From Rickettsia typhi (GTDB lineage Bacteria; Pseudomonadota; Alphaproteobacteria; Rickettsiales; UBA1997), in NCBI GenBank assembly GCA_945902255.1, contig CAMDMO010000006.1:1-24536 (forward strand): a DNA stretch of 24,536 nucleotides, given 5' to 3'. A model generated the notes under the pieces. That model saw only the letters and a program-made list of their open reading frames with translations. It was not told where the DNA came from and did no database searches. The translations under genes and the position numbers were made by a program. This document shows positions 5,955 through 15,149 of the stretch, one piece after another (positions within the stretch are counted from its first letter, which is position 1; every line of letters starts with the position of its first letter).

Positions 5955-8240
5955 TTATTTAGAAGAAGCAACAGCAGCAATCGCAGCCGTATTTAAAATA
6001 TCGCTCACTGAAGAGTTCATGGTAACAATTTGTACTGATTTTTCAAAGCCATCTAAAATTGGCCCAATCACTGTGCAATTACCTATTTCTTCAAGAAGTT
6101 TAGTTGCAATGCTTGCTGAATGCAATCCGGGGCAAATTAAAATATTTGCTGGAGCGCTTAGGCGACAGAAAGGATAACGAGACATTTTATCCATATTTAA
6201 AGCCACATCAGCAGTCATTTCACCATCATATTCAAAATCTACTTTTGTTTCATCAAGAATTTCTACAGCATGTTTAATTCTTGAAGATTCAGTTTTTAGG
6301 GCGCTGCCGAAATTAGAAAATGATAAGAAAGCAACTCGTGGTTCATATCCCATATTGCGAACTTTTTTAGCGGTTTGAATTGCAATATTTGCTAAATGTT
6401 CCGATGAAGATAGTTCTGAACAAGCGGTATCAGAAATAAAAATTGTTTTGCCTTTAGAAATTACCATTGAAATTCCTAAAACAATTTGACCTTTTTTATT
6501 TTTAATTACTTTCCAAACATCAGTTAGTGATTTGCGATATCCGCGAGTAAGACCTGTAACAAGAGCGTCACCATCGCCGCAAGCAAGCATTGAAGCCGCA
6601 AAAATATTGCGATCATTTTTTACCATGCGTGAACAATCTGAATAAAGAACACCTTCGCGCTGTAATTTTTTATAAAGATGTTCGGCAAATTTATTATTTT
6701 CTTCAGAAATTGAAGCATTATAAATTTTGATTCCTTCAGGATTAACATTGGCTTCAGCCATATTTTCTAAAATGCGCTTTTCTTTTCCAATTAAAATTGG
6801 TGTGCCATAACCATTATCGCGCCACATTGCCGCAACTCTAATAACTTCTGGTTGTTCACCTTCAGCAAAAATTACTCTTTTTGGTGATCTTTCTAATTTG
6901 TCAAAAATCATGCCAAGGCTGTTAACTGTAGGATCACGCCTTGCCTGTAATTCTCTTTTATAAGCGTCCCAATCTTTAATTGGTTTTCTAGCAACTCCAC
7001 TTTCAACTGCTGCCCTAGCAACTGCAACTGGCACAACGCTAATCAAACGAGAGTCAAATGGGGTAGGGATGATATAGTTCGGGCCAAATTTCATGTCGCG
7101 TCCACCATAGGCTTTTATAACCTCTTCTGGAACATGTTCGCGAGCAAGCTCTGCAATTGCTTTTGCGGCAGCAATTTTCATTTCTTCATTAATTGTAGAA
7201 GCGCGAACATCCAAAGCGCCACGGAAAATGTAGGGAAAGCCCATTACATTATTTACTTGGTTTTCATAATCACTTCTGCCGGTTGCAACAATTGCATCAT
7301 CACGAGTTGCATGAACTTCTTCGGGAGTAATTTCTGGATCAGGATTTGCCATAGCGAAAATCACTGGATTTTTCGCCATTGATTTTACCATTTCTTTTGT
7401 AACTGCACCTTTTACTGAAAGGCCTAAAAACACATCTGCGCCTTTCATTGCGTCAGCTAAGCTGCGAGCTTTGGTATTTACCGCATGAGCACTTTTCCAC
7501 TGGTTCATTCCTTCAGTTCTGCCTTTGTAAATTGTTCCTTTAGTGTCGCATAAAATTGCATTTTCATGAGGAAGACCCATTGCTTTTAAAAGTTCTAAAC
7601 AGGCGATTCCAGCGGCTCCAGCGCCATTTACTACAACTTTAATTTCTTTAAATTTTTTACCAGAAATGTGTAAAGCGTTGATAATGCCGGCTGCAGAGAT
7701 GATTGCAGTTCCGTGCTGATCATCATGAAAAACTGGAATATCCATTAATTCACGAAGTTTGCTTTCAATAATAAAACATTCAGGAGCCTTGATATCTTCA
7801 AGGTTAATGCCGCCCCAAGTTGGCCCTAAATATTTTACTGCATTGATAAATTCGTCAGCATCTTCAGTTGCAACTTCAATATCAACCGAATCAATATCGG
7901 CAAATCTTTTAAATAAGACTGATTTTCCTTCCATAACTGGTTTTCCTGCAAGAGCTCCAAGATTTCCAAGCCCAAGAACTGCCGTTCCGTTTGAAATAAC
8001 CGCTACATAATTTCCTTTTGAAGTGTAATCATAAGCTAAATCAGGATTTTTTTGAATCTCTAAGCATGGAATTGCAACACCCGGAGAGTAAGCTAAAGCT
8101 AGATCGCGTTGAGTGTTAAGTGGTTTAGTTGCGTGCATTGCAACTTTTCCGGGTTGACCTTGAATGTGAAATTGTAAAGCTTCCAAATCTTTTGAAGATC
8201 TTTTATCGCTATTTTTTACTGTATTTTTTTTAGCTGACAT
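5955..8240 (-). CDS. maeB: NADP-dependent malic enzyme with phosphotransacetylase-like C-terminal domain
   Basis: It catalyses oxidative decarboxylation of malate to pyruvate with NAD(P)+. At 761 residues it has the hybrid MaeB size common in proteobacteria. The N-terminal catalytic part (about residues 20-430) shows LNTQRDLALAYSPGVAIPC with catalytic Tyr51, SNGTAVLGLGNLGALAGKPV, FHDDQHGTAIISAAG (metal and malate site) and a Rossmann fold VVVNGAGAAGIACLELL. ANPDPEITPEE and NNVMGFPYIFRGALDVRA are also typical. From about residue 445 a phosphate-acetyltransferase-like domain follows (RVIFAEGEQPEVIRVAAMW, GISMVISKGKTIFISDT, NILICPGLHSASIATKLL). In characterised MaeB proteins this domain is regulatory, sensing acetyl-CoA, not a working transacetylase. 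It is the first gene of a - strand group with the orphan gene and the SDHAF4-like gene, and is divergent from the amidase gene. Confidence 0.96.
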   Translation of the reverse strand: MSAKKNTVKNSDKRSSKDLEALQFHIQGQPGKVAMHATKPLNTQRDLALAYSPGVAIPCLEIQKNPDLAYDYTSKGNYVAVISNGTAVLGLGNLGALAGKPVMEGKSVLFKRFADIDSVDIEVATEDADEFINAVKYLGPTWGGINLEDIKAPECFIIESKLRELMDIPVFHDDQHGTAIISAAGIINALHISGKKFKEIKVVVNGAGAAGIACLELLKAMGLPHENAILCDTKGTIYKGRTEGMNQWKSAHAVNTKARSLADAMKGADVFLGLSVKGAVTKEMVKSMAKNPVIFAMANPDPEITPEEVHATRDDAIVATGRSDYENQVNNVMGFPYIFRGALDVRASTINEEMKIAAAKAIAELAREHVPEEVIKAYGGRDMKFGPNYIIPTPFDSRLISVVPVAVARAAVESGVARKPIKDWDAYKRELQARRDPTVNSLGMIFDKLERSPKRVIFAEGEQPEVIRVAAMWRDNGYGTPILIGKEKRILENMAEANVNPEGIKIYNASISEENNKFAEHLYKKLQREGVLYSDCSRMVKNDRNIFAASMLACGDGDALVTGLTRGYRKSLTDVWKVIKNKKGQIVLGISMVISKGKTIFISDTACSELSSSEHLANIAIQTAKKVRNMGYEPRVAFLSFSNFGSALKTESSRIKHAVEILDETKVDFEYDGEMTADVALNMDKMSRYPFCRLSAPANILICPGLHSASIATKLLEEIGNCTVIGPILDGFEKSVQIVTMNSSVSDILNTAAIAAVASSK

Positions 8241-8327
8241 GTTTTTAATATTTATAATTAATTATTTGATTTATTGATTATCTCAAGCATAGTTTTTTAA
8301 AAATTTAATGTCAAAAATTGTTTAACC

Positions 8328-9101
8328 ATGAGCTCTTTAATAATAGATAAAAGTAAGAAATTCAGTCAATTTTTTGATCAAAAAGCTGAAGTAAGAAAAA
8401 TCGATTTTTTAGTGTTGCATCATATTGAAGCGAATTCAGCTCAACATGCTATAGATCAGCTTTTAGAGCATAAAGTTAGCTCTCATTTTGTAATAGATGA
8501 AGCGGGAAATATTTTTGAATTAGTTGATGAAAATGATATTGCATATCACGCCGGAATAAGTCATTGGAAAGGATTTGAGAGTTTGAATAAAAACTCAATA
8601 GGCATTGAATTTATTAACCAATCACCTTTTAAAAAGAAGTTTGAAATGCTTCAAATGCAAGCTGGAGTAAGGTTAATTAAATATTTAATTAGTAAATATA
8701 ATATTCAAAAAAATAATATTTTAGGTCATTTGGACATAGCTTATCATGCAAAAAGTGATTCCAACCCTTCAACGCTAGATCGCAAGCAAGATCCTTCTGA
8801 GTTATTTGACTGGCAATTTTTAAGTGAAAATGATATAGGAATTTATCCTAAAATTACTTTGAAAAAAACTTCTGATAAGGTTTTATTTAAAATTGGTGAT
8901 AAAAATATTGAAATAAAATTAATCAAAGAAAAATTAGCAAAATTTGGTTATAGAATTTTGAATTTAAATGAAGAATTTGATTTTGAGATGGAGAGTTTGG
9001 TAAGGGTTTTTAACCGCAGATTTAATCAAAGTAAGTTTGAATCTAATGCGAATGTCTGGTATTTAAGCTGTGAGTTGATTTTAGACGAGTTGTTGAATTA
9101 A
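8328..9101 (+). CDS. N-acetylmuramoyl-L-alanine amidase, AmiD/AmpD type
   Basis: This zinc amidase cuts the bond between N-acetylmuramic acid and the peptide in cell-wall fragments. The 257-residue product has the Amidase_2 fold (residues about 25-165). H31 in LVLHHIEA, H134 in LGHLDIAYH and D155 in KQDPSELFDW match the three zinc ligands. The spacing between H134 and D155 is 21 residues against 10 in AmpD, so the zinc loop carries an insertion of about eleven residues. Residues about 195-255 look like a peptidoglycan-binding (PG_binding_1) domain (IKLIKEKLAKFGYRIL, then VRVFNRRF), the AmiD layout. No signal peptide or lipobox is visible, so it probably acts in the cytoplasm on recycled muropeptides. 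It starts 87 bp from maeB, divergently, and is followed at once by a terminator. Confidence 0.88.
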   Translation: MSSLIIDKSKKFSQFFDQKAEVRKIDFLVLHHIEANSAQHAIDQLLEHKVSSHFVIDEAGNIFELVDENDIAYHAGISHWKGFESLNKNSIGIEFINQSPFKKKFEMLQMQAGVRLIKYLISKYNIQKNNILGHLDIAYHAKSDSNPSTLDRKQDPSELFDWQFLSENDIGIYPKITLKKTSDKVLFKIGDKNIEIKLIKEKLAKFGYRILNLNEEFDFEMESLVRVFNRRFNQSKFESNANVWYLSCELILDELLN

Positions 9102-9122
9102 AAGGGGTCTGACCCCTTTTTT
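9100..9122. terminator. Bidirectional Rho-independent terminator
   Basis: The stem AAAAGGGGT / ACCCCTTTT with a three-base loop is followed by further T residues on the + strand and has A residues on the other side, so it can work in both directions. It overlaps the amidase stop codon and lies 18 bp from the end of the convergent pilus-like operon. Confidence 0.85.
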
Positions 9123-9139
9123 CTGGTGTTTTTAATTTC

Positions 9140-9925
9140 TCAAAGTTGCCGTTTTTTCATTTTTATTTTTTTGCTCAAGAGTGCCGCAACCGCCCTTCCT
9201 TCAGCTACCGAATTTGTGCCTAAAATAAATGTTTGATTTGGCTTTAGTTCAAACACAATCTCAACTTGGTTTTTATCGTTAATATTTGGTGCGGCTGCTT
9301 CTGATTTTTTACCAGAAATAATTTTCCACTTACTAACGCCTAACTTCCAGAGTAATTTTGCCTTATCTTTATCAACTGACAATAAAGAGATCTCCCTATC
9401 TTCACTATTGCTTTGCGGTGTAATTTTTTGATTATTTACCCAAACAACCCACTCATTAGCATTAAAATACATGATAGAGGATAGGTAAATATAAGATCTT
9501 TCACTTTCTTGAGATTTTTTATCTTCTGATTTTAAACCCTCATCTTCTTTCTTTTTTTTCTTACTATCTGCAGAAGCAAGAGTGCCGTCAGAAGAATAGT
9601 CATCTGGGTTATATACTTGGTTATTTTTTAGTGAATCAATGGCGTGATTTGATCTTTCAATTTCTTCTGATTCAAACATTAAAGATTCTAGTTTTTTGCC
9701 CGTAATAATATCTTTAACTTTATCAATTATATCTTTAGCAGTACCATTATCATTTTTAGTTGCTGCAGAAGTTATTTCGATTGGATTTTTATTATTTTGT
9801 TCCGGACTTTTATTTGGAAGATTGGCTTCTACTAATGTTGATTTTGTTTTTGAAAATCCATTATTTAGAGGTAGAAAAAAAAATGATACTAACAGTAAAG
9901 CTTTGGGTAGTTTATTTTTTTGCAT
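9140..9925 (-). CDS. Exported protein of a pilus/type II secretion-like operon (PilP/GspB-like)
   Basis: The 261-residue product has an N-terminal signal peptide or anchor (KLPKALLLVSFFFLPLNN, then probable cleavage near GFS). A long polar, Lys/Glu/Ser-rich linker follows (to about residue 140). The C-terminal beta domain begins YIYLSSIMYFNANEWVVWVN and continues with VEIVFELKPNQTFILGTNSV. A short beta domain after an Asn/Lys/Ser-rich spacer is what PilP, GspC and GspB proteins use to contact the secretin, and the YLSSIxYF..EWVVWVN stretch resembles GspB-type domains. There is no lipobox cysteine. It overlaps the PilO-like gene by 14 bases and is the last of three - strand genes before the terminator at 9100-9122. 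The role is inferred from context more than from sequence identity. Confidence 0.55.
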   Translation of the reverse strand: MQKNKLPKALLLVSFFFLPLNNGFSKTKSTLVEANLPNKSPEQNNKNPIEITSAATKNDNGTAKDIIDKVKDIITGKKLESLMFESEEIERSNHAIDSLKNNQVYNPDDYSSDGTLASADSKKKKKEDEGLKSEDKKSQESERSYIYLSSIMYFNANEWVVWVNNQKITPQSNSEDREISLLSVDKDKAKLLWKLGVSKWKIISGKKSEAAAPNINDKNQVEIVFELKPNQTFILGTNSVAEGRAVAALLSKKIKMKKRQL

Positions 9926-10586
9926 TAGCTTTCTCCGGAATCGTTTCTTTAGCAGATTTTGAAGGATCTAATTTATCCTTATAGGCATACCAGAAAAAAT
10001 CTACTTTTCCTGATACTGCGCCAGTTCCTTTACCAATGCTAAGTGCAATTAGATCTTGATCGGTATAACTTTTAATTTTTCTAATATCGGCGCTATTTAC
10101 AACTTTATATCCAGGAAGATATGAAATAAATTCTTCAATAAAAGATATTGCTGATATATCGTCAGTTGCCTCAAAGGTTAGATTAACGGTTGTAAATAAA
10201 ACATTTACTGTGGCGCGATTAAAAATTCCATCTTTTAGGGTTTCGGGTAAAGTAACTTTAATAGATGGTTGAATAATTCCATATTTTTCGGCTACGGAGG
10301 CTAGCTTTGCGTTAACATCGTCCATCTTAATTCCGTTAACATTTTTTTTATTCGCTGAAATGCCGCTCCAAGATTCTCGATATTTTTTTATTTCAATTGT
10401 TTTGCTTTGCAGTTCAGTAATTTTTCCCCTAACTTCATTAGTGTCTCTTCTAATTTTTTGAATGCGGTTTTGCAAATTATCTTCTTGACTAATGTTGTAA
10501 ACAATGACTGAAACTAGAGTAGCAATCAGAGAGATCAAGATTACGCAAGCGATAATAATTTTTCTACGCAGAGCTGGAATTTTCAT
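9912..10586 (-). CDS. PilO/GspM-like inner-membrane protein
   Basis: The 224-residue product has a short basic cytoplasmic start, one transmembrane helix at about residues 8-30 (KIIIACVILISLIATLVSV) and a predicted coiled coil at about 33-70 (repeated Lys/Glu/Leu/Ile heptads). A periplasmic alpha/beta domain follows, with hydrophobic strands such as RATVNVLFTTVNLTFEA and a helix SFIEEFISYLPGY. This is the plan of PilO and GspM, which dimerise with PilN/GspL in the alignment complex of pili and type II secretion. It begins in the ATGA overlap with the upstream PilM-PilN-like gene and overlaps the next gene by 14 bases, so all three must be made together. Primary-sequence motifs for this family are weak, so the call rests on topology and neighbours. 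Confidence 0.6.
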   Translation of the reverse strand: MKIPALRRKIIIACVILISLIATLVSVIVYNISQEDNLQNRIQKIRRDTNEVRGKITELQSKTIEIKKYRESWSGISANKKNVNGIKMDDVNAKLASVAEKYGIIQPSIKVTLPETLKDGIFNRATVNVLFTTVNLTFEATDDISAISFIEEFISYLPGYKVVNSADIRKIKSYTDQDLIALSIGKGTGAVSGKVDFFWYAYKDKLDPSKSAKETIPEKANAKK

Positions 10587-12124
10587 GAGCCTTTAGTTAT
10601 CGTAAAATCAATTTGGAAATTGTAATATTTTTGGTTAAAATCTATATTTTTTGGCAGGTCTGGTGATTTTATTTTACTATTAGTAAAGTTTTTTCTTAGC
10701 TCAGATGTAACATCATCAATTCCCTTGAATAAATCTTCAATATCACCGCTTTTATTAAAGATGTCTCCTGAAACAGTAAGGGAATAATTGCCTGATGAAG
10801 ATGGTGATTTTGAAATAAAGTTAGTTAGCGAATAATTAAAGCCTTTTAATTTTACAGAGTAATTTTTTAGAAAACTAAATTTACTATATAAATCTGAAAA
10901 ATTTATACTCACCCCTCCTAAAGTTTCATCAATTTTACCAAAATCCATAACCCTTTCAAGCTCTACAGCATTACCTTCTTCATCGTTGATAGCCTCACCA
11001 TTAAATGCTAAAGTTTTAACCTTATTGAATTCTTGAACTGCGGAAAGCTTTGCTGCATCGGCCATGTCAACCATTTCACCAACCTTATCTTGGGAAAAAA
11101 TTGTATATAGTGATATTGTAATTGTGGTAAGCAATAAGAATAAATTTGCTGCATAGGTAGCTTGTAGAGCGAAGAATAGTTTTTCTATGGCATTAATTTT
11201 TGGCGTAGAAAATTTTAAATTTTTTTTCGATTTAAAAAATACTCTTGAAATTAACAAGTCGCACAATCCGTCATCTTGTTGATTTATGTCTAAAGAGGCT
11301 ATTTCAGTGGCAATTTGTGGTAAAGTATAATAGCTAAAGCTGATTTCAGAGTTACTATTTGAGTTTTTAATTTTAGTTAAAACTGCATCTGATAAAATAT
11401 TTACAATATTTAATTGAGAAATTAGCAAATCAGGAAAAAGGCGTTTTAAATATTCGAAAGTACTTCTAATATCTTGCTCATATTTTTTTATAAAATCATC
11501 CTGATCAAAGTCGTAATTTACTGCGCGAGTAAAAACGATACCACTATTAGAAAATACAATTTGTCTAGTTCCACTGACTTTATCTTGTAAAATAAAGCAA
11601 TAGAGATCATTTTTTTTATCTTGAGATTTTGAAGCTGCCTCAACTTTGCTTTTTACCAAATTAAAAAGACTAAAAACTTCAACTGGCAACATATAAATTC
11701 CAACCAAGCGATTTTCTTGGTCATTCATTATAAACTCAATCCAGCTGTTAATCACTTCAGATTTTGACGCAGAAACAAATAGGCAATCCCATTTATCTTT
11801 GCGTTGTTTTTTGGGATTTAAAATGATGTAGTTTTTAAAGCTTTCTTTGTCGCTATCGCTAAGCATGTCGCGTAAAACCAAATGGTGTAAATCTGGCTTT
11901 GTAACCGCGGGATAGATTTTTTTCTTATAGCTTTGGTCAAGTGTATCAAGTAAAATATAGACAGGCGCGGATTTGTTTTTTTTAAAAAGGGTTTTTAGTT
12001 CTTCCTTAGCTGCATCATTAAATTCTGGTAAAAAAATCTGACTTTCAACGCTTTTTTTTTCATGCAGACAAACAAGCGCCCCATGGGTTCCAATGGTTAT
12101 AACAAATTTTTTTTCAGAAAACAT
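10583..12124 (-). CDS. PilM-PilN/GspL-like assembly-platform protein
   Basis: The 513-residue product has a cytoplasmic part of about 310 residues that starts FVITIGTHGALVCLHEKK, resembling the first strands of the actin-like fold in PilM and GspL. One transmembrane helix follows at about 316-338 (ANLFLLLTTITISLYTIF), then a periplasmic part of about 175 residues with a helical region and an alpha/beta domain near the end (NYSLTVSGDIFNKSGDIEDL, FQIDFTITKG). PilM is normally a separate soluble protein and PilN a small bitopic one; the size and order here equal both joined, as in GspL but longer. It starts the three-gene operon and is divergent from acpS. No pilin, secretin, ATPase or prepilin peptidase gene is in the window, so whether it serves pili or secretion is open. 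Confidence 0.6.
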   Translation of the reverse strand: MFSEKKFVITIGTHGALVCLHEKKSVESQIFLPEFNDAAKEELKTLFKKNKSAPVYILLDTLDQSYKKKIYPAVTKPDLHHLVLRDMLSDSDKESFKNYIILNPKKQRKDKWDCLFVSASKSEVINSWIEFIMNDQENRLVGIYMLPVEVFSLFNLVKSKVEAASKSQDKKNDLYCFILQDKVSGTRQIVFSNSGIVFTRAVNYDFDQDDFIKKYEQDIRSTFEYLKRLFPDLLISQLNIVNILSDAVLTKIKNSNSNSEISFSYYTLPQIATEIASLDINQQDDGLCDLLISRVFFKSKKNLKFSTPKINAIEKLFFALQATYAANLFLLLTTITISLYTIFSQDKVGEMVDMADAAKLSAVQEFNKVKTLAFNGEAINDEEGNAVELERVMDFGKIDETLGGVSINFSDLYSKFSFLKNYSVKLKGFNYSLTNFISKSPSSSGNYSLTVSGDIFNKSGDIEDLFKGIDDVTSELRKNFTNSKIKSPDLPKNIDFNQKYYNFQIDFTITKGS

Positions 12125-12188
12125 TTGAGTTTGCTTTAGTTTAAAAATAACATGGGTCTTAGTTAAGCATTTAAATTAAAATAGTAAA

Positions 12189-12599
12189 ATGATTATTGGA
12201 ATTGGAATCGATTTAATTTCAGTTGTAAGAATTCGACATCTAATGACTGAATTCAAAGAAAATTTTGCAAAAAAAATTTTTACAACAAAAGAGATTGAGC
12301 AGGCAAGTAAAATAAAAATTCTAGATGAAGATTATTCAAAATTAGCTTCTTTTTACGCAAAAAGATTTGCGGCAAAAGAGGCTTTTGCAAAAGCCATTGG
12401 GCTTGGCATTGGCAGAGGTGTTGATTTTAAAGATATTGAAATAGAAAATGATGAGATGGGTAAGCCAAAAATTAATATTTTAAATGGTAAAGAAACCTTT
12501 TTAAAAGAACATTTTAAGTGTAAAAATTTTAATATTCATCTCTCTTTAAGTGATGAAAAATCAATGGCGAACGCTATTGTAATTATTGATTCAATATGA
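12189..12599 (+). CDS. acpS: Holo-[acyl-carrier-protein] synthase
   Basis: AcpS transfers the 4'-phosphopantetheine arm from coenzyme A to apo-ACP, making it competent for fatty acid and lipid A synthesis. The 136-residue product shows IGIGIDLISVVRI with metal-binding D8, and YAKRFAAKEAFAKAIG with E64, the two Mg2+ ligands of the family. GKPKINI and the final HLSLSDEKSMANAIVII strand are also typical. Length is normal. The ATG is preceded only by A-rich sequence. Its TGA overlaps the gpsA ATG (ATGA, 12596-12599). It therefore leads a tight lipid/nucleotide operon that is divergent from the pilus-like operon across 64 bp. Confidence 0.95.
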   Translation: MIIGIGIDLISVVRIRHLMTEFKENFAKKIFTTKEIEQASKIKILDEDYSKLASFYAKRFAAKEAFAKAIGLGIGRGVDFKDIEIENDEMGKPKINILNGKETFLKEHFKCKNFNIHLSLSDEKSMANAIVIIDSI

Positions 12600-13591
12600 T
12601 TAAAAAAGAAAAAATTCTTGTTATTGGTGCTGGTGCTTGGGGAACTGCAATTGCTAACCTTGTTGCAAAAAATTCTTATGAAGTTTTCATTAGCGCAAAT
12701 CATCAAAAAATAGTTGATGAAATTAATCAAAAAAATAGCAACCAAATCTTTTTGCCAAAAGTTTCTTTAAGCGATAATATTACTGCTATAAATGCTTTTG
12801 ATGTTGAAATAAAAAAATGTGATTTGGTTTTTATTGCAACTCCATCAAATTCAGTTGAATCTATTTTAAGGAAAATTGCTTCGCTTAAAATAGGCTTAAA
12901 TACTGGTTTTATAATATGTTCTAAGGGTTTAGATCATCAAAAGTTAAAATTTTTTAGTGAAATTTTTAGTGAAATTTTACCGCTAAATAAACTAGCAATT
13001 TTATCTGGGCCAAATTTTGCGCTTGAGGTTGCAACTTCCTCTCCAACCATTACTAGCATTGCTTCAATTAACAAAGTTTTTGCACAAAAAGTTATTAAAA
13101 TTTTGAATAATGATTATTTTAGTGCTCAATATTCTTCTGATCCAATTACGGTTGAAATTTGTGGAGTGATGAAAAATATCATTGCAATTGGATGTGGATT
13201 AATTGACGGCTTAAATTTAGGGCAAAATGCAAAGGCCGGCCTTGTAAATCAAGGAATTGTAGAGATTTTACTATTGTGCAAAAAGATGAAAGGCAAGGGC
13301 GATTTAGCTAATCCAGCGGGGTTTGGCGACATCTTTTTAACCTGTGCTAGCACGAAGTCGCGCAATAATGCCCTTGGTTTTGCAATTGCCCAAAAACAAA
13401 GCTATGCTGAAATTCAAAAAGAAAGCAAAAAAACCTTTGAAGGAGCTGCAGCGGCGGTTTCTGTGGTTAAACTTGCTAAAAAACTAAAATTACGATTGAT
13501 TTTATGTGAAACAATCAATCAAATCCTTGATTCAAAACTATCAGAAAAGCAAATTAAAAACTTAATCATTAAAGCAATTTTTCAAAAATGA
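12596..13591 (+). CDS. gpsA: Glycerol-3-phosphate dehydrogenase [NAD(P)+]
   Basis: GpsA reduces dihydroxyacetone phosphate to sn-glycerol-3-phosphate, the backbone for phospholipids. The 331-residue protein has the N-terminal Rossmann motif VIGAGAWGTAIANLVAKN, FIATPSNSVES, the substrate region LSGPNFALEVA, catalytic Lys193 in GVMKNIIAIGCGLIDGL, and NPAGFGDIFLTCASTKSRN. These are all in the usual order and the length is typical. It starts in the ATGA overlap with acpS and ends in another ATGA overlap with guaA, so the three are translationally coupled. Together with acpS it supplies building blocks for membrane lipids. Confidence 0.96.
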   Translation: MIKKEKILVIGAGAWGTAIANLVAKNSYEVFISANHQKIVDEINQKNSNQIFLPKVSLSDNITAINAFDVEIKKCDLVFIATPSNSVESILRKIASLKIGLNTGFIICSKGLDHQKLKFFSEIFSEILPLNKLAILSGPNFALEVATSSPTITSIASINKVFAQKVIKILNNDYFSAQYSSDPITVEICGVMKNIIAIGCGLIDGLNLGQNAKAGLVNQGIVEILLLCKKMKGKGDLANPAGFGDIFLTCASTKSRNNALGFAIAQKQSYAEIQKESKKTFEGAAAAVSVVKLAKKLKLRLILCETINQILDSKLSEKQIKNLIIKAIFQK

Positions 13592-15123
13592 TCGATACAA
13601 TTCTAATCATAGATTTCGGCAGTCAAGTCACTCAACTTATTGCGCGCAGAATTCGTGAGCTAAATATTTATTCTGAAGTTAAAAATCCTGACATAACAAT
13701 TTCTGAAATTAAAAAAATAAATCCTAAGGGAATTATTTTTTCTGGAGGACCTTCCTCAGTTTATGAAAAAGGTGCGCCAACAATTGATAAAAAAATTTTC
13801 GATTTAAAAATTCCAATTTTGGGAATTTGCTATGGCGAACAACTTATTTGCCATTTACTTGGTGGGAAAGTTGGAAATTCTTTTGAAAGAGAGTTCGGTA
13901 AGGCCGAAATTACAATTATTTCAAATTCAAAACTTTTTAAATCAGTAAAAAATAAACAAGTTTGGATGAGTCACGGAGATCATATTAGCAAGATTCCACA
14001 AGAATTTGAAGTGATTGCCAAAACCCCAAAGGCACCATTTGCCGCAATAGCTAATGAAAAAAGAAAAATATATGGTGTGCAATTTCACCCAGAAGTTTTG
14101 CACTCAATTGACGGTAAAAAAATAATTGAAAATTTCGTAACTCAAATTTCTGGATGTTCGAAAAATTGGAGCATGAAAAACTTCAAAAAAGATGAAATTT
14201 CTGAAATTAAAAAAATTGTTGGTAAAAAAAGAGTTATTTGCGGACTCAGTGGAGGCGTTGATTCTTCTGTTGTTGCGGCATTAATTAATGAAGCAATAGG
14301 TAAGCAATTAACCTGTATTTTTGTTGATCATGGTTTGTTGCGCAAAGGCGAAGGAAAACAAGTTGAAGAAGTTTTTGCTAAAAAATTCAAAACCAATTTA
14401 ATTTATGTAAATGCTGAGAAGCTTTTCTTATCTAAGTTAAAAGGCGTTTCCGATCCTGAGAAAAAAAGAAAAATTATTGGTAAAACTTTTATTGAAGTTT
14501 TTGATAAAGAAGCGGCAAAAATTAAAGATGCAGATTTTTTAGCACAAGGCACACTTTATCCAGATGTTATTGAATCTTCTCACCCAAATAAAGGCGCAAG
14601 TCACACTATAAAATCACATCATAATGTTGGCGGTCTGCCAAAAAATATGAAGTTAAAATTGCTTGAGCCAGTTAGAATGTTATTCAAAGATGAGGTGCGG
14701 GTTTTGGGTCGTGAACTTGGATTGCCTGAGCATGTGGTTGGTCGTCATCCTTTCCCGGGGCCGGGGCTTGCGATTAGAATAATTGGCGAAATTACTCCAG
14801 AAAAAATAAAAATTTTGCAAGAAGCTGATGCAATTTATATCGAAGAAATAAGAAAAGCAGGTCTTTACGATAAAATTTGGCAAGCTTTTTCAGTATTATT
14901 ACCAATTAAAACCGTTGGTGTAATGGGCGATGCAAGAACTTATGAAAATGTTTTAGCGCTTAGAGCGGTAACTTCAGTTGATGGAATGACGGCGGATGTT
15001 TATAATTTTAAATCAGAATTTTTATGCGCAGTTACTAATCGCATAATTAATGAAGTAAGAGGAATTAATCGCGTGGTTTATGACTTTACCTCAAAACCAC
15101 CAGGAACTATTGAGTGGGAATAG
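13588..15123 (+). CDS. guaA: GMP synthase (glutamine-hydrolysing)
   Basis: GuaA converts XMP to GMP with ATP and glutamine. The 511-residue product contains a class I glutamine amidotransferase domain with nucleophile C81 in GICYGEQ and the dyad H167/E169 in FHPEV. The ATP pyrophosphatase domain follows with the P-loop SGGVDSS at residues 221-227. The C-terminal dimerisation/XMP domain has RHPFPGPGLAIRI, RAVTSVDGMTADVY and the final YDFTSKPPGTIEWE. All three parts are intact and the length is normal. It overlaps gpsA by four bases and ends the operon; a G+C-rich hairpin repeat follows 27 bp later. Rickettsia itself lacks de novo guanine nucleotide synthesis, so the gene argues for a less dependent relative. 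Confidence 0.97.
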   Translation: MIDTILIIDFGSQVTQLIARRIRELNIYSEVKNPDITISEIKKINPKGIIFSGGPSSVYEKGAPTIDKKIFDLKIPILGICYGEQLICHLLGGKVGNSFEREFGKAEITIISNSKLFKSVKNKQVWMSHGDHISKIPQEFEVIAKTPKAPFAAIANEKRKIYGVQFHPEVLHSIDGKKIIENFVTQISGCSKNWSMKNFKKDEISEIKKIVGKKRVICGLSGGVDSSVVAALINEAIGKQLTCIFVDHGLLRKGEGKQVEEVFAKKFKTNLIYVNAEKLFLSKLKGVSDPEKKRKIIGKTFIEVFDKEAAKIKDADFLAQGTLYPDVIESSHPNKGASHTIKSHHNVGGLPKNMKLKLLEPVRMLFKDEVRVLGRELGLPEHVVGRHPFPGPGLAIRIIGEITPEKIKILQEADAIYIEEIRKAGLYDKIWQAFSVLLPIKTVGVMGDARTYENVLALRAVTSVDGMTADVYNFKSEFLCAVTNRIINEVRGINRVVYDFTSKPPGTIEWE

Positions 15124-15149
15124 AGCTGCAGTATTCTTCTAGTTGCCGC

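Noticed and set aside
8241..8327. Promoter TTGATT-16/17-CATAGT between maeB and the amidase gene
   Set aside because: Several equally poor matches exist in this AT-rich gap, so no single promoter can be supported.
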